Positions 1 to 5,797 of a stretch of DNA of 7,917 bases are shown one piece after another. The notes under the pieces were generated by a model. The model was given only the letters and a program-made list of their open reading frames with translations, ran no database searches and was not told where the DNA came from. Position numbers and translations under genes: made by a program. Positions within the stretch are counted from its first letter, which is position 1; every line of letters starts with the position of its first letter. Source of the DNA: Bacteroidota bacterium (GTDB taxonomy: Bacteria; Bacteroidota; Bacteroidia; UBA7662; CANHCV01); NCBI GenBank assembly GCA_027488715.1, contig JAIYBD010000279.1, positions 1-7,917 on the forward strand. The letters are read 5' to 3'.

Positions 1-429
1 GTGGCTTAAATATGGGAAATTAGCCCGATCAATGGCCCTCTCCAACCCCTCCAATCCTGCATCAAAATCGTGGTTACCAATGGCCGTGGCGTCGTAACCC
101 ATTTCGTTCATGGCACGAATCTCGGGCTCGCCTCCAAACAAATTGAAATACGGCGTTCCTTGAAAGATATCACCTGCATCGACCAACAACACATTTTTAT
201 GCTTCGATCGAATTTCTTGAATCAGTTTCATGCGCGCAGCCACGCCTCCTCGTCCACCATACTTGGGATCACCCGCCGGAAACGGCTCCATCCGACTATG
301 AAAATCGTTGGTATGTAAAATCACCAATTCCTCGGCCCCAACGGAACCAAAGGCATCAAGCACCGATGACCCAAGGGCCGCAACTGCCATCCCCGCCCCT
401 GCTTTCTTCAAAAAACTCCTGCGATTCAT
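1..429 (-). CDS. Metallophosphatase (catalytic) domain of a 5'-nucleotidase, Tat-exported, truncated by window edge
   Basis: This is the N-terminal 143 residues of a calcineurin-like metallophosphoesterase of the UshA/5'-nucleotidase family, which removes phosphate from nucleoside monophosphates (and, in some members, UDP-sugars) outside the cytoplasm. The protein opens with MNRRSFLKK, a twin-arginine motif, followed by a small-residue hydrophobic stretch (about 10-27), so Tat export is likely. Visible metal-site motifs are TNDFH (D42, H44), DAGD (D87) and GNHDFD (N119, H120, D123); their order and spacing closely match the E. coli UshA metal ligands and its His-Asp catalytic pair. A typical FPYLS segment follows just before the edge. 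The start codon overlaps the TGA of the upstream gene as ATGA (426-429), which fixes the start and indicates translational coupling. The rest of the domain, including later histidine ligands, lies outside the window. The separate C-terminal nucleotide-binding domain is encoded by the gene immediately upstream. The family is secure; the exact substrate is not. Confidence 0.93.
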   Translation of the reverse strand, partial: MNRRSFLKKAGAGMAVAALGSSVLDAFGSVGAEELVILHTNDFHSRMEPFPAGDPKYGGRGGVAARMKLIQEIRSKHKNVLLVDAGDIFQGTPYFNLFGGEPEIRAMNEMGYDATAIGNHDFDAGLEGLERAIDRANFPYLSH

Positions 430-1127
430 CGTACCAAAATTCTTTGATCCACTTGAACATCAACCACCGAATCGGATGGAATGGTCTTTTGAATGCGTTC
501 TAAAACAGCATCGCGAATCAATGGCCCTTCCGATTTCCAAGGTTTCCCTATCAAAACCGAACACTGATCCCCGCCTTGAGCCATGTAATCGTTCACCCAA
601 ACGCGAACCTTGTTTTGTTCTAACGACTTTTTAAAACGAACCGACTCCGTTTTTTTATCGGCAATCCCCCATTCGAATCCACCCACCGGAGTTCCACCTT
701 TTTTCGCAAAAACATCCAACAAAACAATGAAATCCATGGAATCCAATTCAATCAAAACCATACGATTATCGAAAGGGAGCACCTCGAACACATTTCCGGC
801 GGTTACTTGGCCTTTTACAAAACTGGAACGAATACCGCCTTCATTCAATAAAATAGCATTCCCATTCAAGGAATCTCCCGAAAGCAAAAGATCGCAAAGA
901 AAAATCCCCATCTTAGAAACCGGCAATCCTTTGCTCATGCCACTGGCTGTTTTGAAAATGAAACGACCCATGGTGGAGTCAATCTTCATTTTATAAGGAA
1001 TCAGCCACGCTGGATTGGATTCAGTTCCTTGAATTTTTACTTGCGAATACGTGGCCGCTGGAGGCGAGGGAATGACCTTACATCCTCCTAGAAAGAATAA
1101 CCCGATCCAAATCCCAATTCGTTTCAT
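426..1127 (-). CDS. 5'-nucleotidase C-terminal (nucleotide-binding) domain as a stand-alone lipoprotein
   Basis: This 233-residue protein consists of essentially only the 5'-nucleotidase C-terminal domain (5_nucleotid_C family), which in fused enzymes such as UshA binds the base and sugar of the nucleotide and presents the phosphate to the metal site. Recognisable blocks are PVSKMGIFLCDLLLSG (about 69-84), NEGGIRSSF (95-103), VLPFDN (116-121) and NDYMAQGGD (179-187). In UshA the equivalents of the last two contribute aromatic residues that stack on the base; here they would be F119 and Y181. The N-terminus has a short hydrophobic helix ending in LGGC, a good lipobox with Cys16 as the lipidated residue, so it is membrane-anchored outside the cytoplasm. 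The frame is open upstream to 1316, but the lipobox and an ATGA overlap with the preceding gene (1124-1127) select the start at 1127. It ends in an ATGA overlap with the metallophosphatase gene. The two products most likely form one split enzyme. This pairing is, as I recall, seen elsewhere in Bacteroidota. Confidence 0.92.
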   Translation of the reverse strand: MKRIGIWIGLFFLGGCKVIPSPPAATYSQVKIQGTESNPAWLIPYKMKIDSTMGRFIFKTASGMSKGLPVSKMGIFLCDLLLSGDSLNGNAILLNEGGIRSSFVKGQVTAGNVFEVLPFDNRMVLIELDSMDFIVLLDVFAKKGGTPVGGFEWGIADKKTESVRFKKSLEQNKVRVWVNDYMAQGGDQCSVLIGKPWKSEGPLIRDAVLERIQKTIPSDSVVDVQVDQRILVR

Positions 1128-1651
1128 CGAAACAAACCGTTCAATTGGTCTTTCAAAACCAAGGCTGCAAGTTGTGTGGGGTGAACCCCAAATTCTTCCA
1201 TCAGGTTTTGTGTCTCTTGAATGTAATCGGCAACTCCTCCCGTTTGTGGCATTTTTTTGAATGCAGCTTGGTACATGGCCGTCATATCGTCCTTCGCTTG
1301 AAGGGTAGCTTTCCAAGCTTCCTCGGTAACGTAGAGTTTTTGACTCAAATTGTGTTCAAATTCTTGTTGGATGCTAGCGATCACTTGCATGTGCAAAGCA
1401 CCAACAGGAATTCCTGGCTCGTGCAATCGGGGAAACAGGTTTTCAGGCGCAATCCTTTCCAAATACAACATCAGGCGTTCATAGGCTTGAAGCTGAATGG
1501 GCAACAACGTCCCACGCTGATCTTCTTTGGCTTTGGTTGCCCGAATGCCTGCCTCATTTTGAAAATGCCTCCTCAATAAACTATCTACGGTAACATAAAT
1601 GATCAAACCAGGAATGGCGATCTTCAATAAATCAAAAATGAGCTCTTGCAT
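1124..1651 (-). CDS. Conserved membrane-anchored protein, DUF7935-like
   Basis: This 175-residue protein has one N-terminal hydrophobic helix (about 5-24, LLKIAIPGLIIYVTVDSLL) followed by a soluble, mainly helical region. The segment TLLPIQLQAYERLMLYLERI (about 48-67), the EFEHNLSQKLYVTEEAW stretch (about 97-113) and the general layout resemble a small family common in Bacteroidota that I believe is catalogued as DUF7935; that label is from memory and not checked. No catalytic motif, metal site or lipobox is visible, and I cannot assign a function. The topology is probably N-terminus out or in the membrane with a cytoplasmic helical domain, but this is inference. The gene starts 3 bases after the stop of the iron-sulfur carrier gene and ends in an ATGA overlap with the 5'-nucleotidase C-domain gene, so it is cotranscribed with both. 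The reading frame is intact, and its codon use does not stand out from its neighbours. Confidence 0.88.
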   Translation of the reverse strand: MQELIFDLLKIAIPGLIIYVTVDSLLRRHFQNEAGIRATKAKEDQRGTLLPIQLQAYERLMLYLERIAPENLFPRLHEPGIPVGALHMQVIASIQQEFEHNLSQKLYVTEEAWKATLQAKDDMTAMYQAAFKKMPQTGGVADYIQETQNLMEEFGVHPTQLAALVLKDQLNGLFR

Positions 1652-1654
1652 AAC

Positions 1655-1981
1655 TTAAATTGAAAATGATTCACCGCAACCACATGTTTCTTTCGCATTC
1701 GGATTTTCAAATACAAACCCACGATTTCCCAATCCGGGCTCGTAGTTTAAAGTTGTTCCGCCCAAATAAAGTTCATGCGCTTTGTTCACTAAGATTTTCA
1801 ACCCATCCACCTCAACCACCTTATCTTGATCCGTGGCGAAATCAAAATCAAGAATGTACGACAAACCACTACATCCTCCACCTTTCACCCCAACGCGGAG
1901 CATTTTATTGGAATCTGTTTCTTGTTGAATGAGACGAGTCAACTCTAACTTGGCTGAATCAGAAACTTTTAGTGTACTCAT
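1655..1981 (-). CDS. A-type iron-sulfur cluster carrier (IscA/SufA/HesB family)
   Basis: This 108-residue cytoplasmic protein carries nascent Fe-S clusters from a scaffold to apo-proteins. The three invariant cysteines are present: C37 in GGGCSG, and C100 and C102 in the C-terminal CGCGESF motif. The core also has the conserved segments RVGVKGGGCSGLSYILDF (about 29-46), VDGLKILV (58-65) and the PNAKETCGCG tail. Length is normal for the family. The sequence alone does not distinguish IscA, SufA or ErpA, so no symbol is given. The start at 1981 overlaps the TGA of the upstream secreted PLD-like gene as ATGA (1978-1981), so its translation is probably coupled to that of an exported enzyme, an odd pairing for a housekeeping assembly factor. 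No isc or suf scaffold, desulfurase or ferredoxin gene is visible nearby. It is followed after 3 bases by the DUF7935-like gene. Confidence 0.96.
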   Translation of the reverse strand: MSTLKVSDSAKLELTRLIQQETDSNKMLRVGVKGGGCSGLSYILDFDFATDQDKVVEVDGLKILVNKAHELYLGGTTLNYEPGLGNRGFVFENPNAKETCGCGESFSI

Positions 1982-4146
1982 TTTTGAATCAATACCTTTT
2001 TTACTTCCGATTTATTTCCATCTGAAAAACGAACGAAATAGATTCCTGTTGAAGGCAAACTCACTTTTTCTTGTCCACAAATGTTCTTTTCAAAAACCAC
2101 TTTCCCTGAAAGATCAGAAATAGTCACCTTGCACAATTCTTGGGCATTCCCCCATTCCAACGTGATTTCTCCCTGGGCCGGATTTGGGTAAACCAACGAT
2201 TTAGAAACGTTCAACTCATTGGTTTTGGTGATGAACTGGGTTCCCCCGCTCAACTTGTACATGTACAACCAATGCTGAAAGAATTGGTTGGCAATTTTTG
2301 GATCGTGAATCACCACGGTATTTTCGTCGTTATTAAAATTGGCATTGGAGCTCCAGTTGTGGGAACCCGTAAGTACAAAGGCATCCAAATTGGGTTTATT
2401 CTGATCAACAATCATGAATTTATGGTGCATGATTCCATTACCTGCCCATTTTAAAATTCGGGGTGCCATAATGGGAGATGCATTTTTCAACGCTAAGAAT
2501 GGAGCTGAAGCCGATTGAGAAGTATCATCCACCACCTCGGCAACGAAAGCACCCGCATTGAAACGAGCGATCATTTCACCGGAAAGCGAAGTGCGGGTCA
2601 TTTGCATCACGGCTACCTCAATGTCTGAATCGGCGGTACGAATTTCTTCGCGAATGCGATTTTCTACATCGTCGCTAGGAGAGAAAAACAATTCCACCAA
2701 GGTTCCATTCAAATTAAAATTCTTTGGGGTATTGTCCGTTTTATTGGGTCCAAATGTCCCGGCCAACAATTCTTCAAACTCCAACGTAAAGGCTCTCGCC
2801 AACGATTGATCTTCAAAAACAACCACATTGTTGCAATCTAAATTCATTTGCAGTTCGGTCCAGTTCGTTGAACCCGTCCAAACCGTTGCCAATTGCGGAC
2901 TATCAACATCAAAAACAACGAATTTATTGTGCATGATTCCCTGCATGGTATTTCGACGAACAACCCGTATGGCAGAATTTAAGGATGCAACGCTCACATT
3001 GGCGGTAGTGCCATCGATCACTACTCGAACACGAACACCACGATTATGGGCAGCATTCACGGCCGCAGCGATATCCGACGTGTTGGTATTGTTCCAGTTG
3101 TAGATGGAAATATCTATGCTAGATTTTGCCCGATTGATGTAGGCAATTAACGTATCGTCCACCGAGCGATTTAAATAAGCGGCTGGATTATTGGCCCAAG
3201 CAACACTGGCATCTACCGGTTGATTGAAATAGGCCAAAATTTTTCCACTTGAAGTAGATGCTGTAACAAATGGCTTTCTGGACGACCATGACGTATCTCC
3301 CTGGGCATCGACCGATGCGCCCCGAACGTAGTAAATGGTTCCCGGTGTTAAACCCGTTAACGTCACCAAATGATTGGTATCTAAAGTAGAAGACGACGCC
3401 AATTGGCCCATGGCCGGCGTTGTTCCGTAATAAACCAAGGTATTTCCATTGCGCTGCGTTTTGAAGAAAATATCAAATGACGTTGGCGCAATGTTCCGCT
3501 GAATCAAATCCGTCGTTAAAATGGGTCCACCACCGAAGGTGATATCATTCAAATCCCGCAACAACATTTGGTAACCGGTTGACGGATTGGAAGAGCTGAA
3601 CTGACTCATGATACCGGTTAGGGTAACGATGGAGCTGGGAATGGGTGTTCCAACCAAATTGGTTCCTGACCCTACGCGTACAACCGCTGGAGAACCGTTG
3701 GCGATCACGTTGTAATTGGCATTTCCGGTAAAGGTTCCCGTGGCAGAAAACGTAACATTGGTCAATCGAACCAACTGGCTTTCGTATGCTTCGGAATACA
3801 GGGTAGCCGTAGGCAAAGCTGCCGGAGTTGGAAGAGCATTCCCAGAAGAGTGCTTCACCGCTGACGATACTGGATCGATTTCCAAAAGGTTGTTGTATTG
3901 CTTGGTTACCCCGGAAACGGTTACACTATCACCGCGCAAAATATTGGTAAGCATGCTGGAAGAATACGCTGCAATACCGCCAGTTGCATCTTGGATGTAA
4001 CGAATTGGCCCCAATTCGGCACCATTCAAAACAATGCCCGTAATGGTTACGGTTGATCCAATGGCTGCCGATCTAGCCGCCGAAATGGTTTGGGAGAAAC
4101 TCACGACCGAAAGCAACATCCCTAATCCCCAAAGAATAATTTTCAT
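1978..4146 (-). CDS. Secreted two-HKD phospholipase D/nuclease-like protein with T9SS sorting domain
   Basis: This 722-residue exported protein has several domains. A signal peptide (1 to about 18, ending VSFSQ) is followed by two beta-rich OB-fold-like segments (about 28-95 and 120-203) resembling nucleic-acid-binding modules attached to bacterial extracellular nucleases. A fibronectin-III-like domain follows (about 207-297, with LTGLTPGTIYYVRG). Next come two PLD-type domains (about 300-460 and 480-632), each with a complete HKD motif: H406, K408, D413 followed by GSTNW (425-429), and H574, K576, D581 followed by GSHNW (594-598). Two HKD motifs in one chain form a complete active site in this superfamily, so catalysis on a phosphodiester is expected; DNA, RNA or phospholipid are all possible substrates. 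The C-terminus (about 650-722) is a typical type A T9SS sorting domain, starting VYPNPAQGEI and including STGIYFVRF and a basic KKVLIQK end. It is the first gene of the minus-strand operon. I favour extracellular nuclease because of the OB-like segments and the downstream nucleotidase genes; this is inference. Confidence 0.92.
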   Translation of the reverse strand: MKIILWGLGMLLSVVSFSQTISAARSAAIGSTVTITGIVLNGAELGPIRYIQDATGGIAAYSSSMLTNILRGDSVTVSGVTKQYNNLLEIDPVSSAVKHSSGNALPTPAALPTATLYSEAYESQLVRLTNVTFSATGTFTGNANYNVIANGSPAVVRVGSGTNLVGTPIPSSIVTLTGIMSQFSSSNPSTGYQMLLRDLNDITFGGGPILTTDLIQRNIAPTSFDIFFKTQRNGNTLVYYGTTPAMGQLASSSTLDTNHLVTLTGLTPGTIYYVRGASVDAQGDTSWSSRKPFVTASTSSGKILAYFNQPVDASVAWANNPAAYLNRSVDDTLIAYINRAKSSIDISIYNWNNTNTSDIAAAVNAAHNRGVRVRVVIDGTTANVSVASLNSAIRVVRRNTMQGIMHNKFVVFDVDSPQLATVWTGSTNWTELQMNLDCNNVVVFEDQSLARAFTLEFEELLAGTFGPNKTDNTPKNFNLNGTLVELFFSPSDDVENRIREEIRTADSDIEVAVMQMTRTSLSGEMIARFNAGAFVAEVVDDTSQSASAPFLALKNASPIMAPRILKWAGNGIMHHKFMIVDQNKPNLDAFVLTGSHNWSSNANFNNDENTVVIHDPKIANQFFQHWLYMYKLSGGTQFITKTNELNVSKSLVYPNPAQGEITLEWGNAQELCKVTISDLSGKVVFEKNICGQEKVSLPSTGIYFVRFSDGNKSEVKKVLIQK

Positions 4147-4208
4147 CTCAAAAAAATTTTCTCAAATTTCGCAATTTTTCTCGGAAATTTGGCGTTGATT
4201 TTAAAAAA
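4147..4208. promoter_or_regulatory. Divergent promoter region
   Basis: This 62-base AT-rich gap separates the starts of the PLD-like gene (minus) and the 166-residue membrane gene (plus), so both promoters must lie here or just inside the genes. The Bacteroidota -7 consensus TAnnTTTG has a 7-of-8 match, GAAATTTG, on each strand: 4184-4191 on plus and 4163-4170 on minus. They sit 17 and 16 bases from the respective start codons, leaving room for very short leaders. No convincing -33 TTG box is seen at the expected distance for either. Shine-Dalgarno sequences are absent; the plus start is preceded by a run of A, as is common in this phylum. The region is certain to be regulatory by position, but the exact elements are tentative. 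Confidence 0.5.
4163..4191. repeat. 8-base inverted repeat in the divergent promoter
   Basis: CAAATTTC (4163-4170) and GAAATTTG (4184-4191) are exact reverse complements separated by 13 bases, and lie almost symmetrically between the two divergent start codons. Centre-to-centre spacing is 21 bases, about two helical turns. They could be a dimeric regulator's operator or two mirrored -7 elements. The composition is AT-rich, so chance is a real alternative. Confidence 0.45.
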
Positions 4209-4709
4209 ATGAATTCCAAACCAACCTTTCACTTCAAAAGCACCGAATGGGGTATTTCCATCTACCTCGTCATTCTTGGAGTTTTAGCCATCGCAGCCAT
4301 TCCCACTTTCATTCAATTCATTGCACCACCAACCCAACATATTCTCATTCAAAACATTACCCTCATCGCTATCATCATTGTTTTATCGTTATCTTACAAG
4401 AAGCTTTTTGTTTCAGAGGTGATTATTTTTCAGGATGAACATCAGAACATCATCATTAAATGGAAAAAAATTGGAGGTAAAAAGGAGCGAATGATTGCAC
4501 CAGATTCTTTAAAAACCATTGGAGTTGGAAAAACGAAAGGGACTTCCGGCGTATTTCTTACTCCCGAGAAACATTGGATTCATTTGGAAGGCATGGGAAG
4601 AAAGTATTTTTTTTACGAGGAAGTTTCCCCCAGCCAATCCCAAAAACTCATGAGTTTTCTTAAGAAAAATTACACAGGATTTCGTTTCTCTGAAAATATT
4701 TTTGGATGA
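4209..4709 (+). CDS. Small two-helix membrane protein of unknown function
   Basis: I do not recognise this 166-residue protein. It has a short polar N-terminus, two hydrophobic helices (about 16-39 and 45-62) that probably form a hairpin in the inner membrane, and a soluble C-terminal domain of about 100 residues. That domain looks beta-rich, with alternating hydrophobic residues (VSEVIIFQDEHQNIIIKW, about 68-85) and a closing helix (about 143-155). The arrangement resembles small bacterial membrane proteins with a PH-like domain, but no signature motif supports that firmly. There is no lipobox or cleavable signal peptide. It is the first gene of a plus-strand pair: its TGA overlaps the ATG of porQ (ATGA, 4706-4709), so the two are translationally coupled. 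By position it could assist type IX secretion or envelope biogenesis, but nothing in its own sequence shows this. The start at 4209 is the first ATG in the frame after the divergent gap. Confidence 0.88.
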   Translation: MNSKPTFHFKSTEWGISIYLVILGVLAIAAIPTFIQFIAPPTQHILIQNITLIAIIIVLSLSYKKLFVSEVIIFQDEHQNIIIKWKKIGGKKERMIAPDSLKTIGVGKTKGTSGVFLTPEKHWIHLEGMGRKYFFYEEVSPSQSQKLMSFLKKNYTGFRFSENIFG

Positions 4710-5740
4710 AGTTTGCCCCACTATTTTTTCTTTTATTCTCCATTCCTGGTTTGGGGCAAACCGGTGGCCGCTCTCCTTTCGCCTTTACCCAAAACGCACC
4801 GAATGCGGCCATCTCTTCCATGGGCGGAATCGGCATTGGTCTTCCCTCCAGCGATCCCGCTTCAGCTTTCCAAAATCCGGCGTTGATCAACAAATCCATG
4901 GTCGGAAAGCTTTCCCTCTCCCATCAAAACTTCCTTTCTGATGCCGGTATCTCCCACGTATCTTCAGCATTTAGCATAAAAAAGCAATGGTTTTCAGTTC
5001 ATTTGCATGCTTTTCAAGCCGGCGATTTTGAAACTACCGACATCACTGGAAATCCAACCGGAACGTTTACGGGGAACGAAACCGCCGCTCAATTGGGATG
5101 GAAGAAAATGCTCTCCAATCGATGGAGCGGCGGCATCGGACTTCGTTATTTGGGCGCCAGTTACGGATTTTATCACTACGCTGGCCTCAGCGCCCAACTC
5201 GGATTTTTCTACAACGATACCGCAAAAAATACAACCTTTGCTATTCTTTTGGATCAGCCGGGAATTATGCTTTCCAAAGCCGGAAATGTTAGAGAATCTA
5301 TTCCTGCCAATCTTCAAATGGCATATTCCAAAAAATTGGAACACCTGCCACTTCGTTTTCAAGTGGGTGTTCAACACCTCAATCGTTGGAATATTCGGTA
5401 TTACGATCCGGCCGACCCCTATTACAACCCCATCACCCAAACGTTGGGAAGCACCGAGCCCGAACCCGTTAAAAATTACACCTTCGACAAAATTTTCCGA
5501 CACTTCACCTTTGGCGCTGAACTTAATTTATCAAAAAATTTACAAGCCAGAATGGGCTACAACGCCCTTCGACGTGGGGAATTAACCTTGCCAACCAAAG
5601 GAGGCTTTACAGGTTTTTCATTTGGTTTTTCCCTGAAAACCAAACGGTTTGAATTTTCACTTGCCCGAGTACCCTTTGCTCTCGCCGGAAAGACCACCCA
5701 ATTTTCTTTGTTACTCGACCCAACGGTCTGGTTTAAGTAA
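4706..5740 (+). CDS. porQ: Type IX secretion system outer-membrane protein PorQ
   Basis: This 344-residue protein is a predicted outer-membrane beta-barrel of the PorV/PorQ family. PorQ is part of the T9SS attachment complex (with PorU, PorV and PorZ in Porphyromonas gingivalis), which processes cargo proteins at their C-terminal sorting domain and fixes them to the cell surface. A signal peptide ends near GLG/QTGG (about residue 17). The mature N-terminus has the PorQ-type opening GGRSPFAF (20-27), then SMGGIGIGLPSSDPASAFQNPALIN (38-62), which contains the NPAL signature of this family, and SLSHQNFLSDAGISH (70-84). The rest alternates short aromatic-ended beta strands, finishing with the aromatic-terminal residues WFK expected of a barrel. 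Length is normal for PorQ. It follows the unknown membrane gene with an ATGA overlap, and the divergent operon begins with a T9SS cargo gene. Other T9SS genes are not in the window. Assignment to PorQ rather than PorV rests mainly on the N-terminal pattern and the small size. Confidence 0.9.
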   Translation: MKFAPLFFLLFSIPGLGQTGGRSPFAFTQNAPNAAISSMGGIGIGLPSSDPASAFQNPALINKSMVGKLSLSHQNFLSDAGISHVSSAFSIKKQWFSVHLHAFQAGDFETTDITGNPTGTFTGNETAAQLGWKKMLSNRWSGGIGLRYLGASYGFYHYAGLSAQLGFFYNDTAKNTTFAILLDQPGIMLSKAGNVRESIPANLQMAYSKKLEHLPLRFQVGVQHLNRWNIRYYDPADPYYNPITQTLGSTEPEPVKNYTFDKIFRHFTFGAELNLSKNLQARMGYNALRRGELTLPTKGGFTGFSFGFSLKTKRFEFSLARVPFALAGKTTQFSLLLDPTVWFK

Positions 5741-5761
5741 AAAATTTGTTTAAACAATTTT
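5741..5761. repeat. AT-rich inverted repeat centred on GTTTAAAC
   Basis: Directly after the porQ stop codon lies an imperfect palindrome. The core TTGTTTAAACAA (5746-5757) is perfect, and the arms extend as AAAA/TTTT if one T (5745) is looped out. It has no GC-rich stem and no U-tract after it, so it is a poor intrinsic terminator. It could instead be an operator for the downstream receptor gene. At this AT content, a chance origin is possible. Confidence 0.4.
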
Positions 5762-5775
5762 CAAGAATACGGTGT

Positions 5776-5783
5776 TAATCTTG
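5776..5783 (+). promoter_or_regulatory. Possible -7 promoter element for the TonB-dependent receptor
   Basis: TAATCTTG matches 7 of 8 positions of the Bacteroidota -7 consensus TAnnTTTG and lies 14 bases before the receptor start codon. A TTTG that could serve as -33 box ends at 5748, but the 27-base spacing is longer than usual. A short inverted repeat, AACAA/TTGTT (5784-5788 and 5792-5796), sits between the element and the start codon. This is weak evidence; the gene may also be read from the porQ promoter. Confidence 0.25.
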
Positions 5784-5797
5784 AACAAACCTTGTTT

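Noticed and set aside
1128..1316. Upstream extension of the 5'-nucleotidase C-domain gene by 63 codons to an ATG at 1316
   Set aside because: The extension lies inside the DUF7935-like gene in another frame, has low-complexity non-homologous composition, and would bury the clear lipoprotein signal that starts at 1127.
1145..1579. Open frame of 144 codons antisense to the DUF7935-like gene
   Set aside because: The opposite strand encodes a coherent conserved protein; the translation here has no recognisable domain and no promoter-like context.
4994..5503. Antisense open frame of 169 codons over porQ
   Set aside because: It is a shadow of the porQ coding sequence, with no domain or start context of its own.
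5007..5585. Long open frame (192 codons) on the plus strand inside porQ
   Set aside because: It is in a different frame of a well-supported barrel gene, its translation shows no family features, and it has no signal peptide or motif.
5741..5761. Intrinsic terminator after porQ
   Set aside because: The stem is almost wholly A-T, has an asymmetric bulged T, and is not followed by a T-tract, so it was listed only as an inverted repeat.
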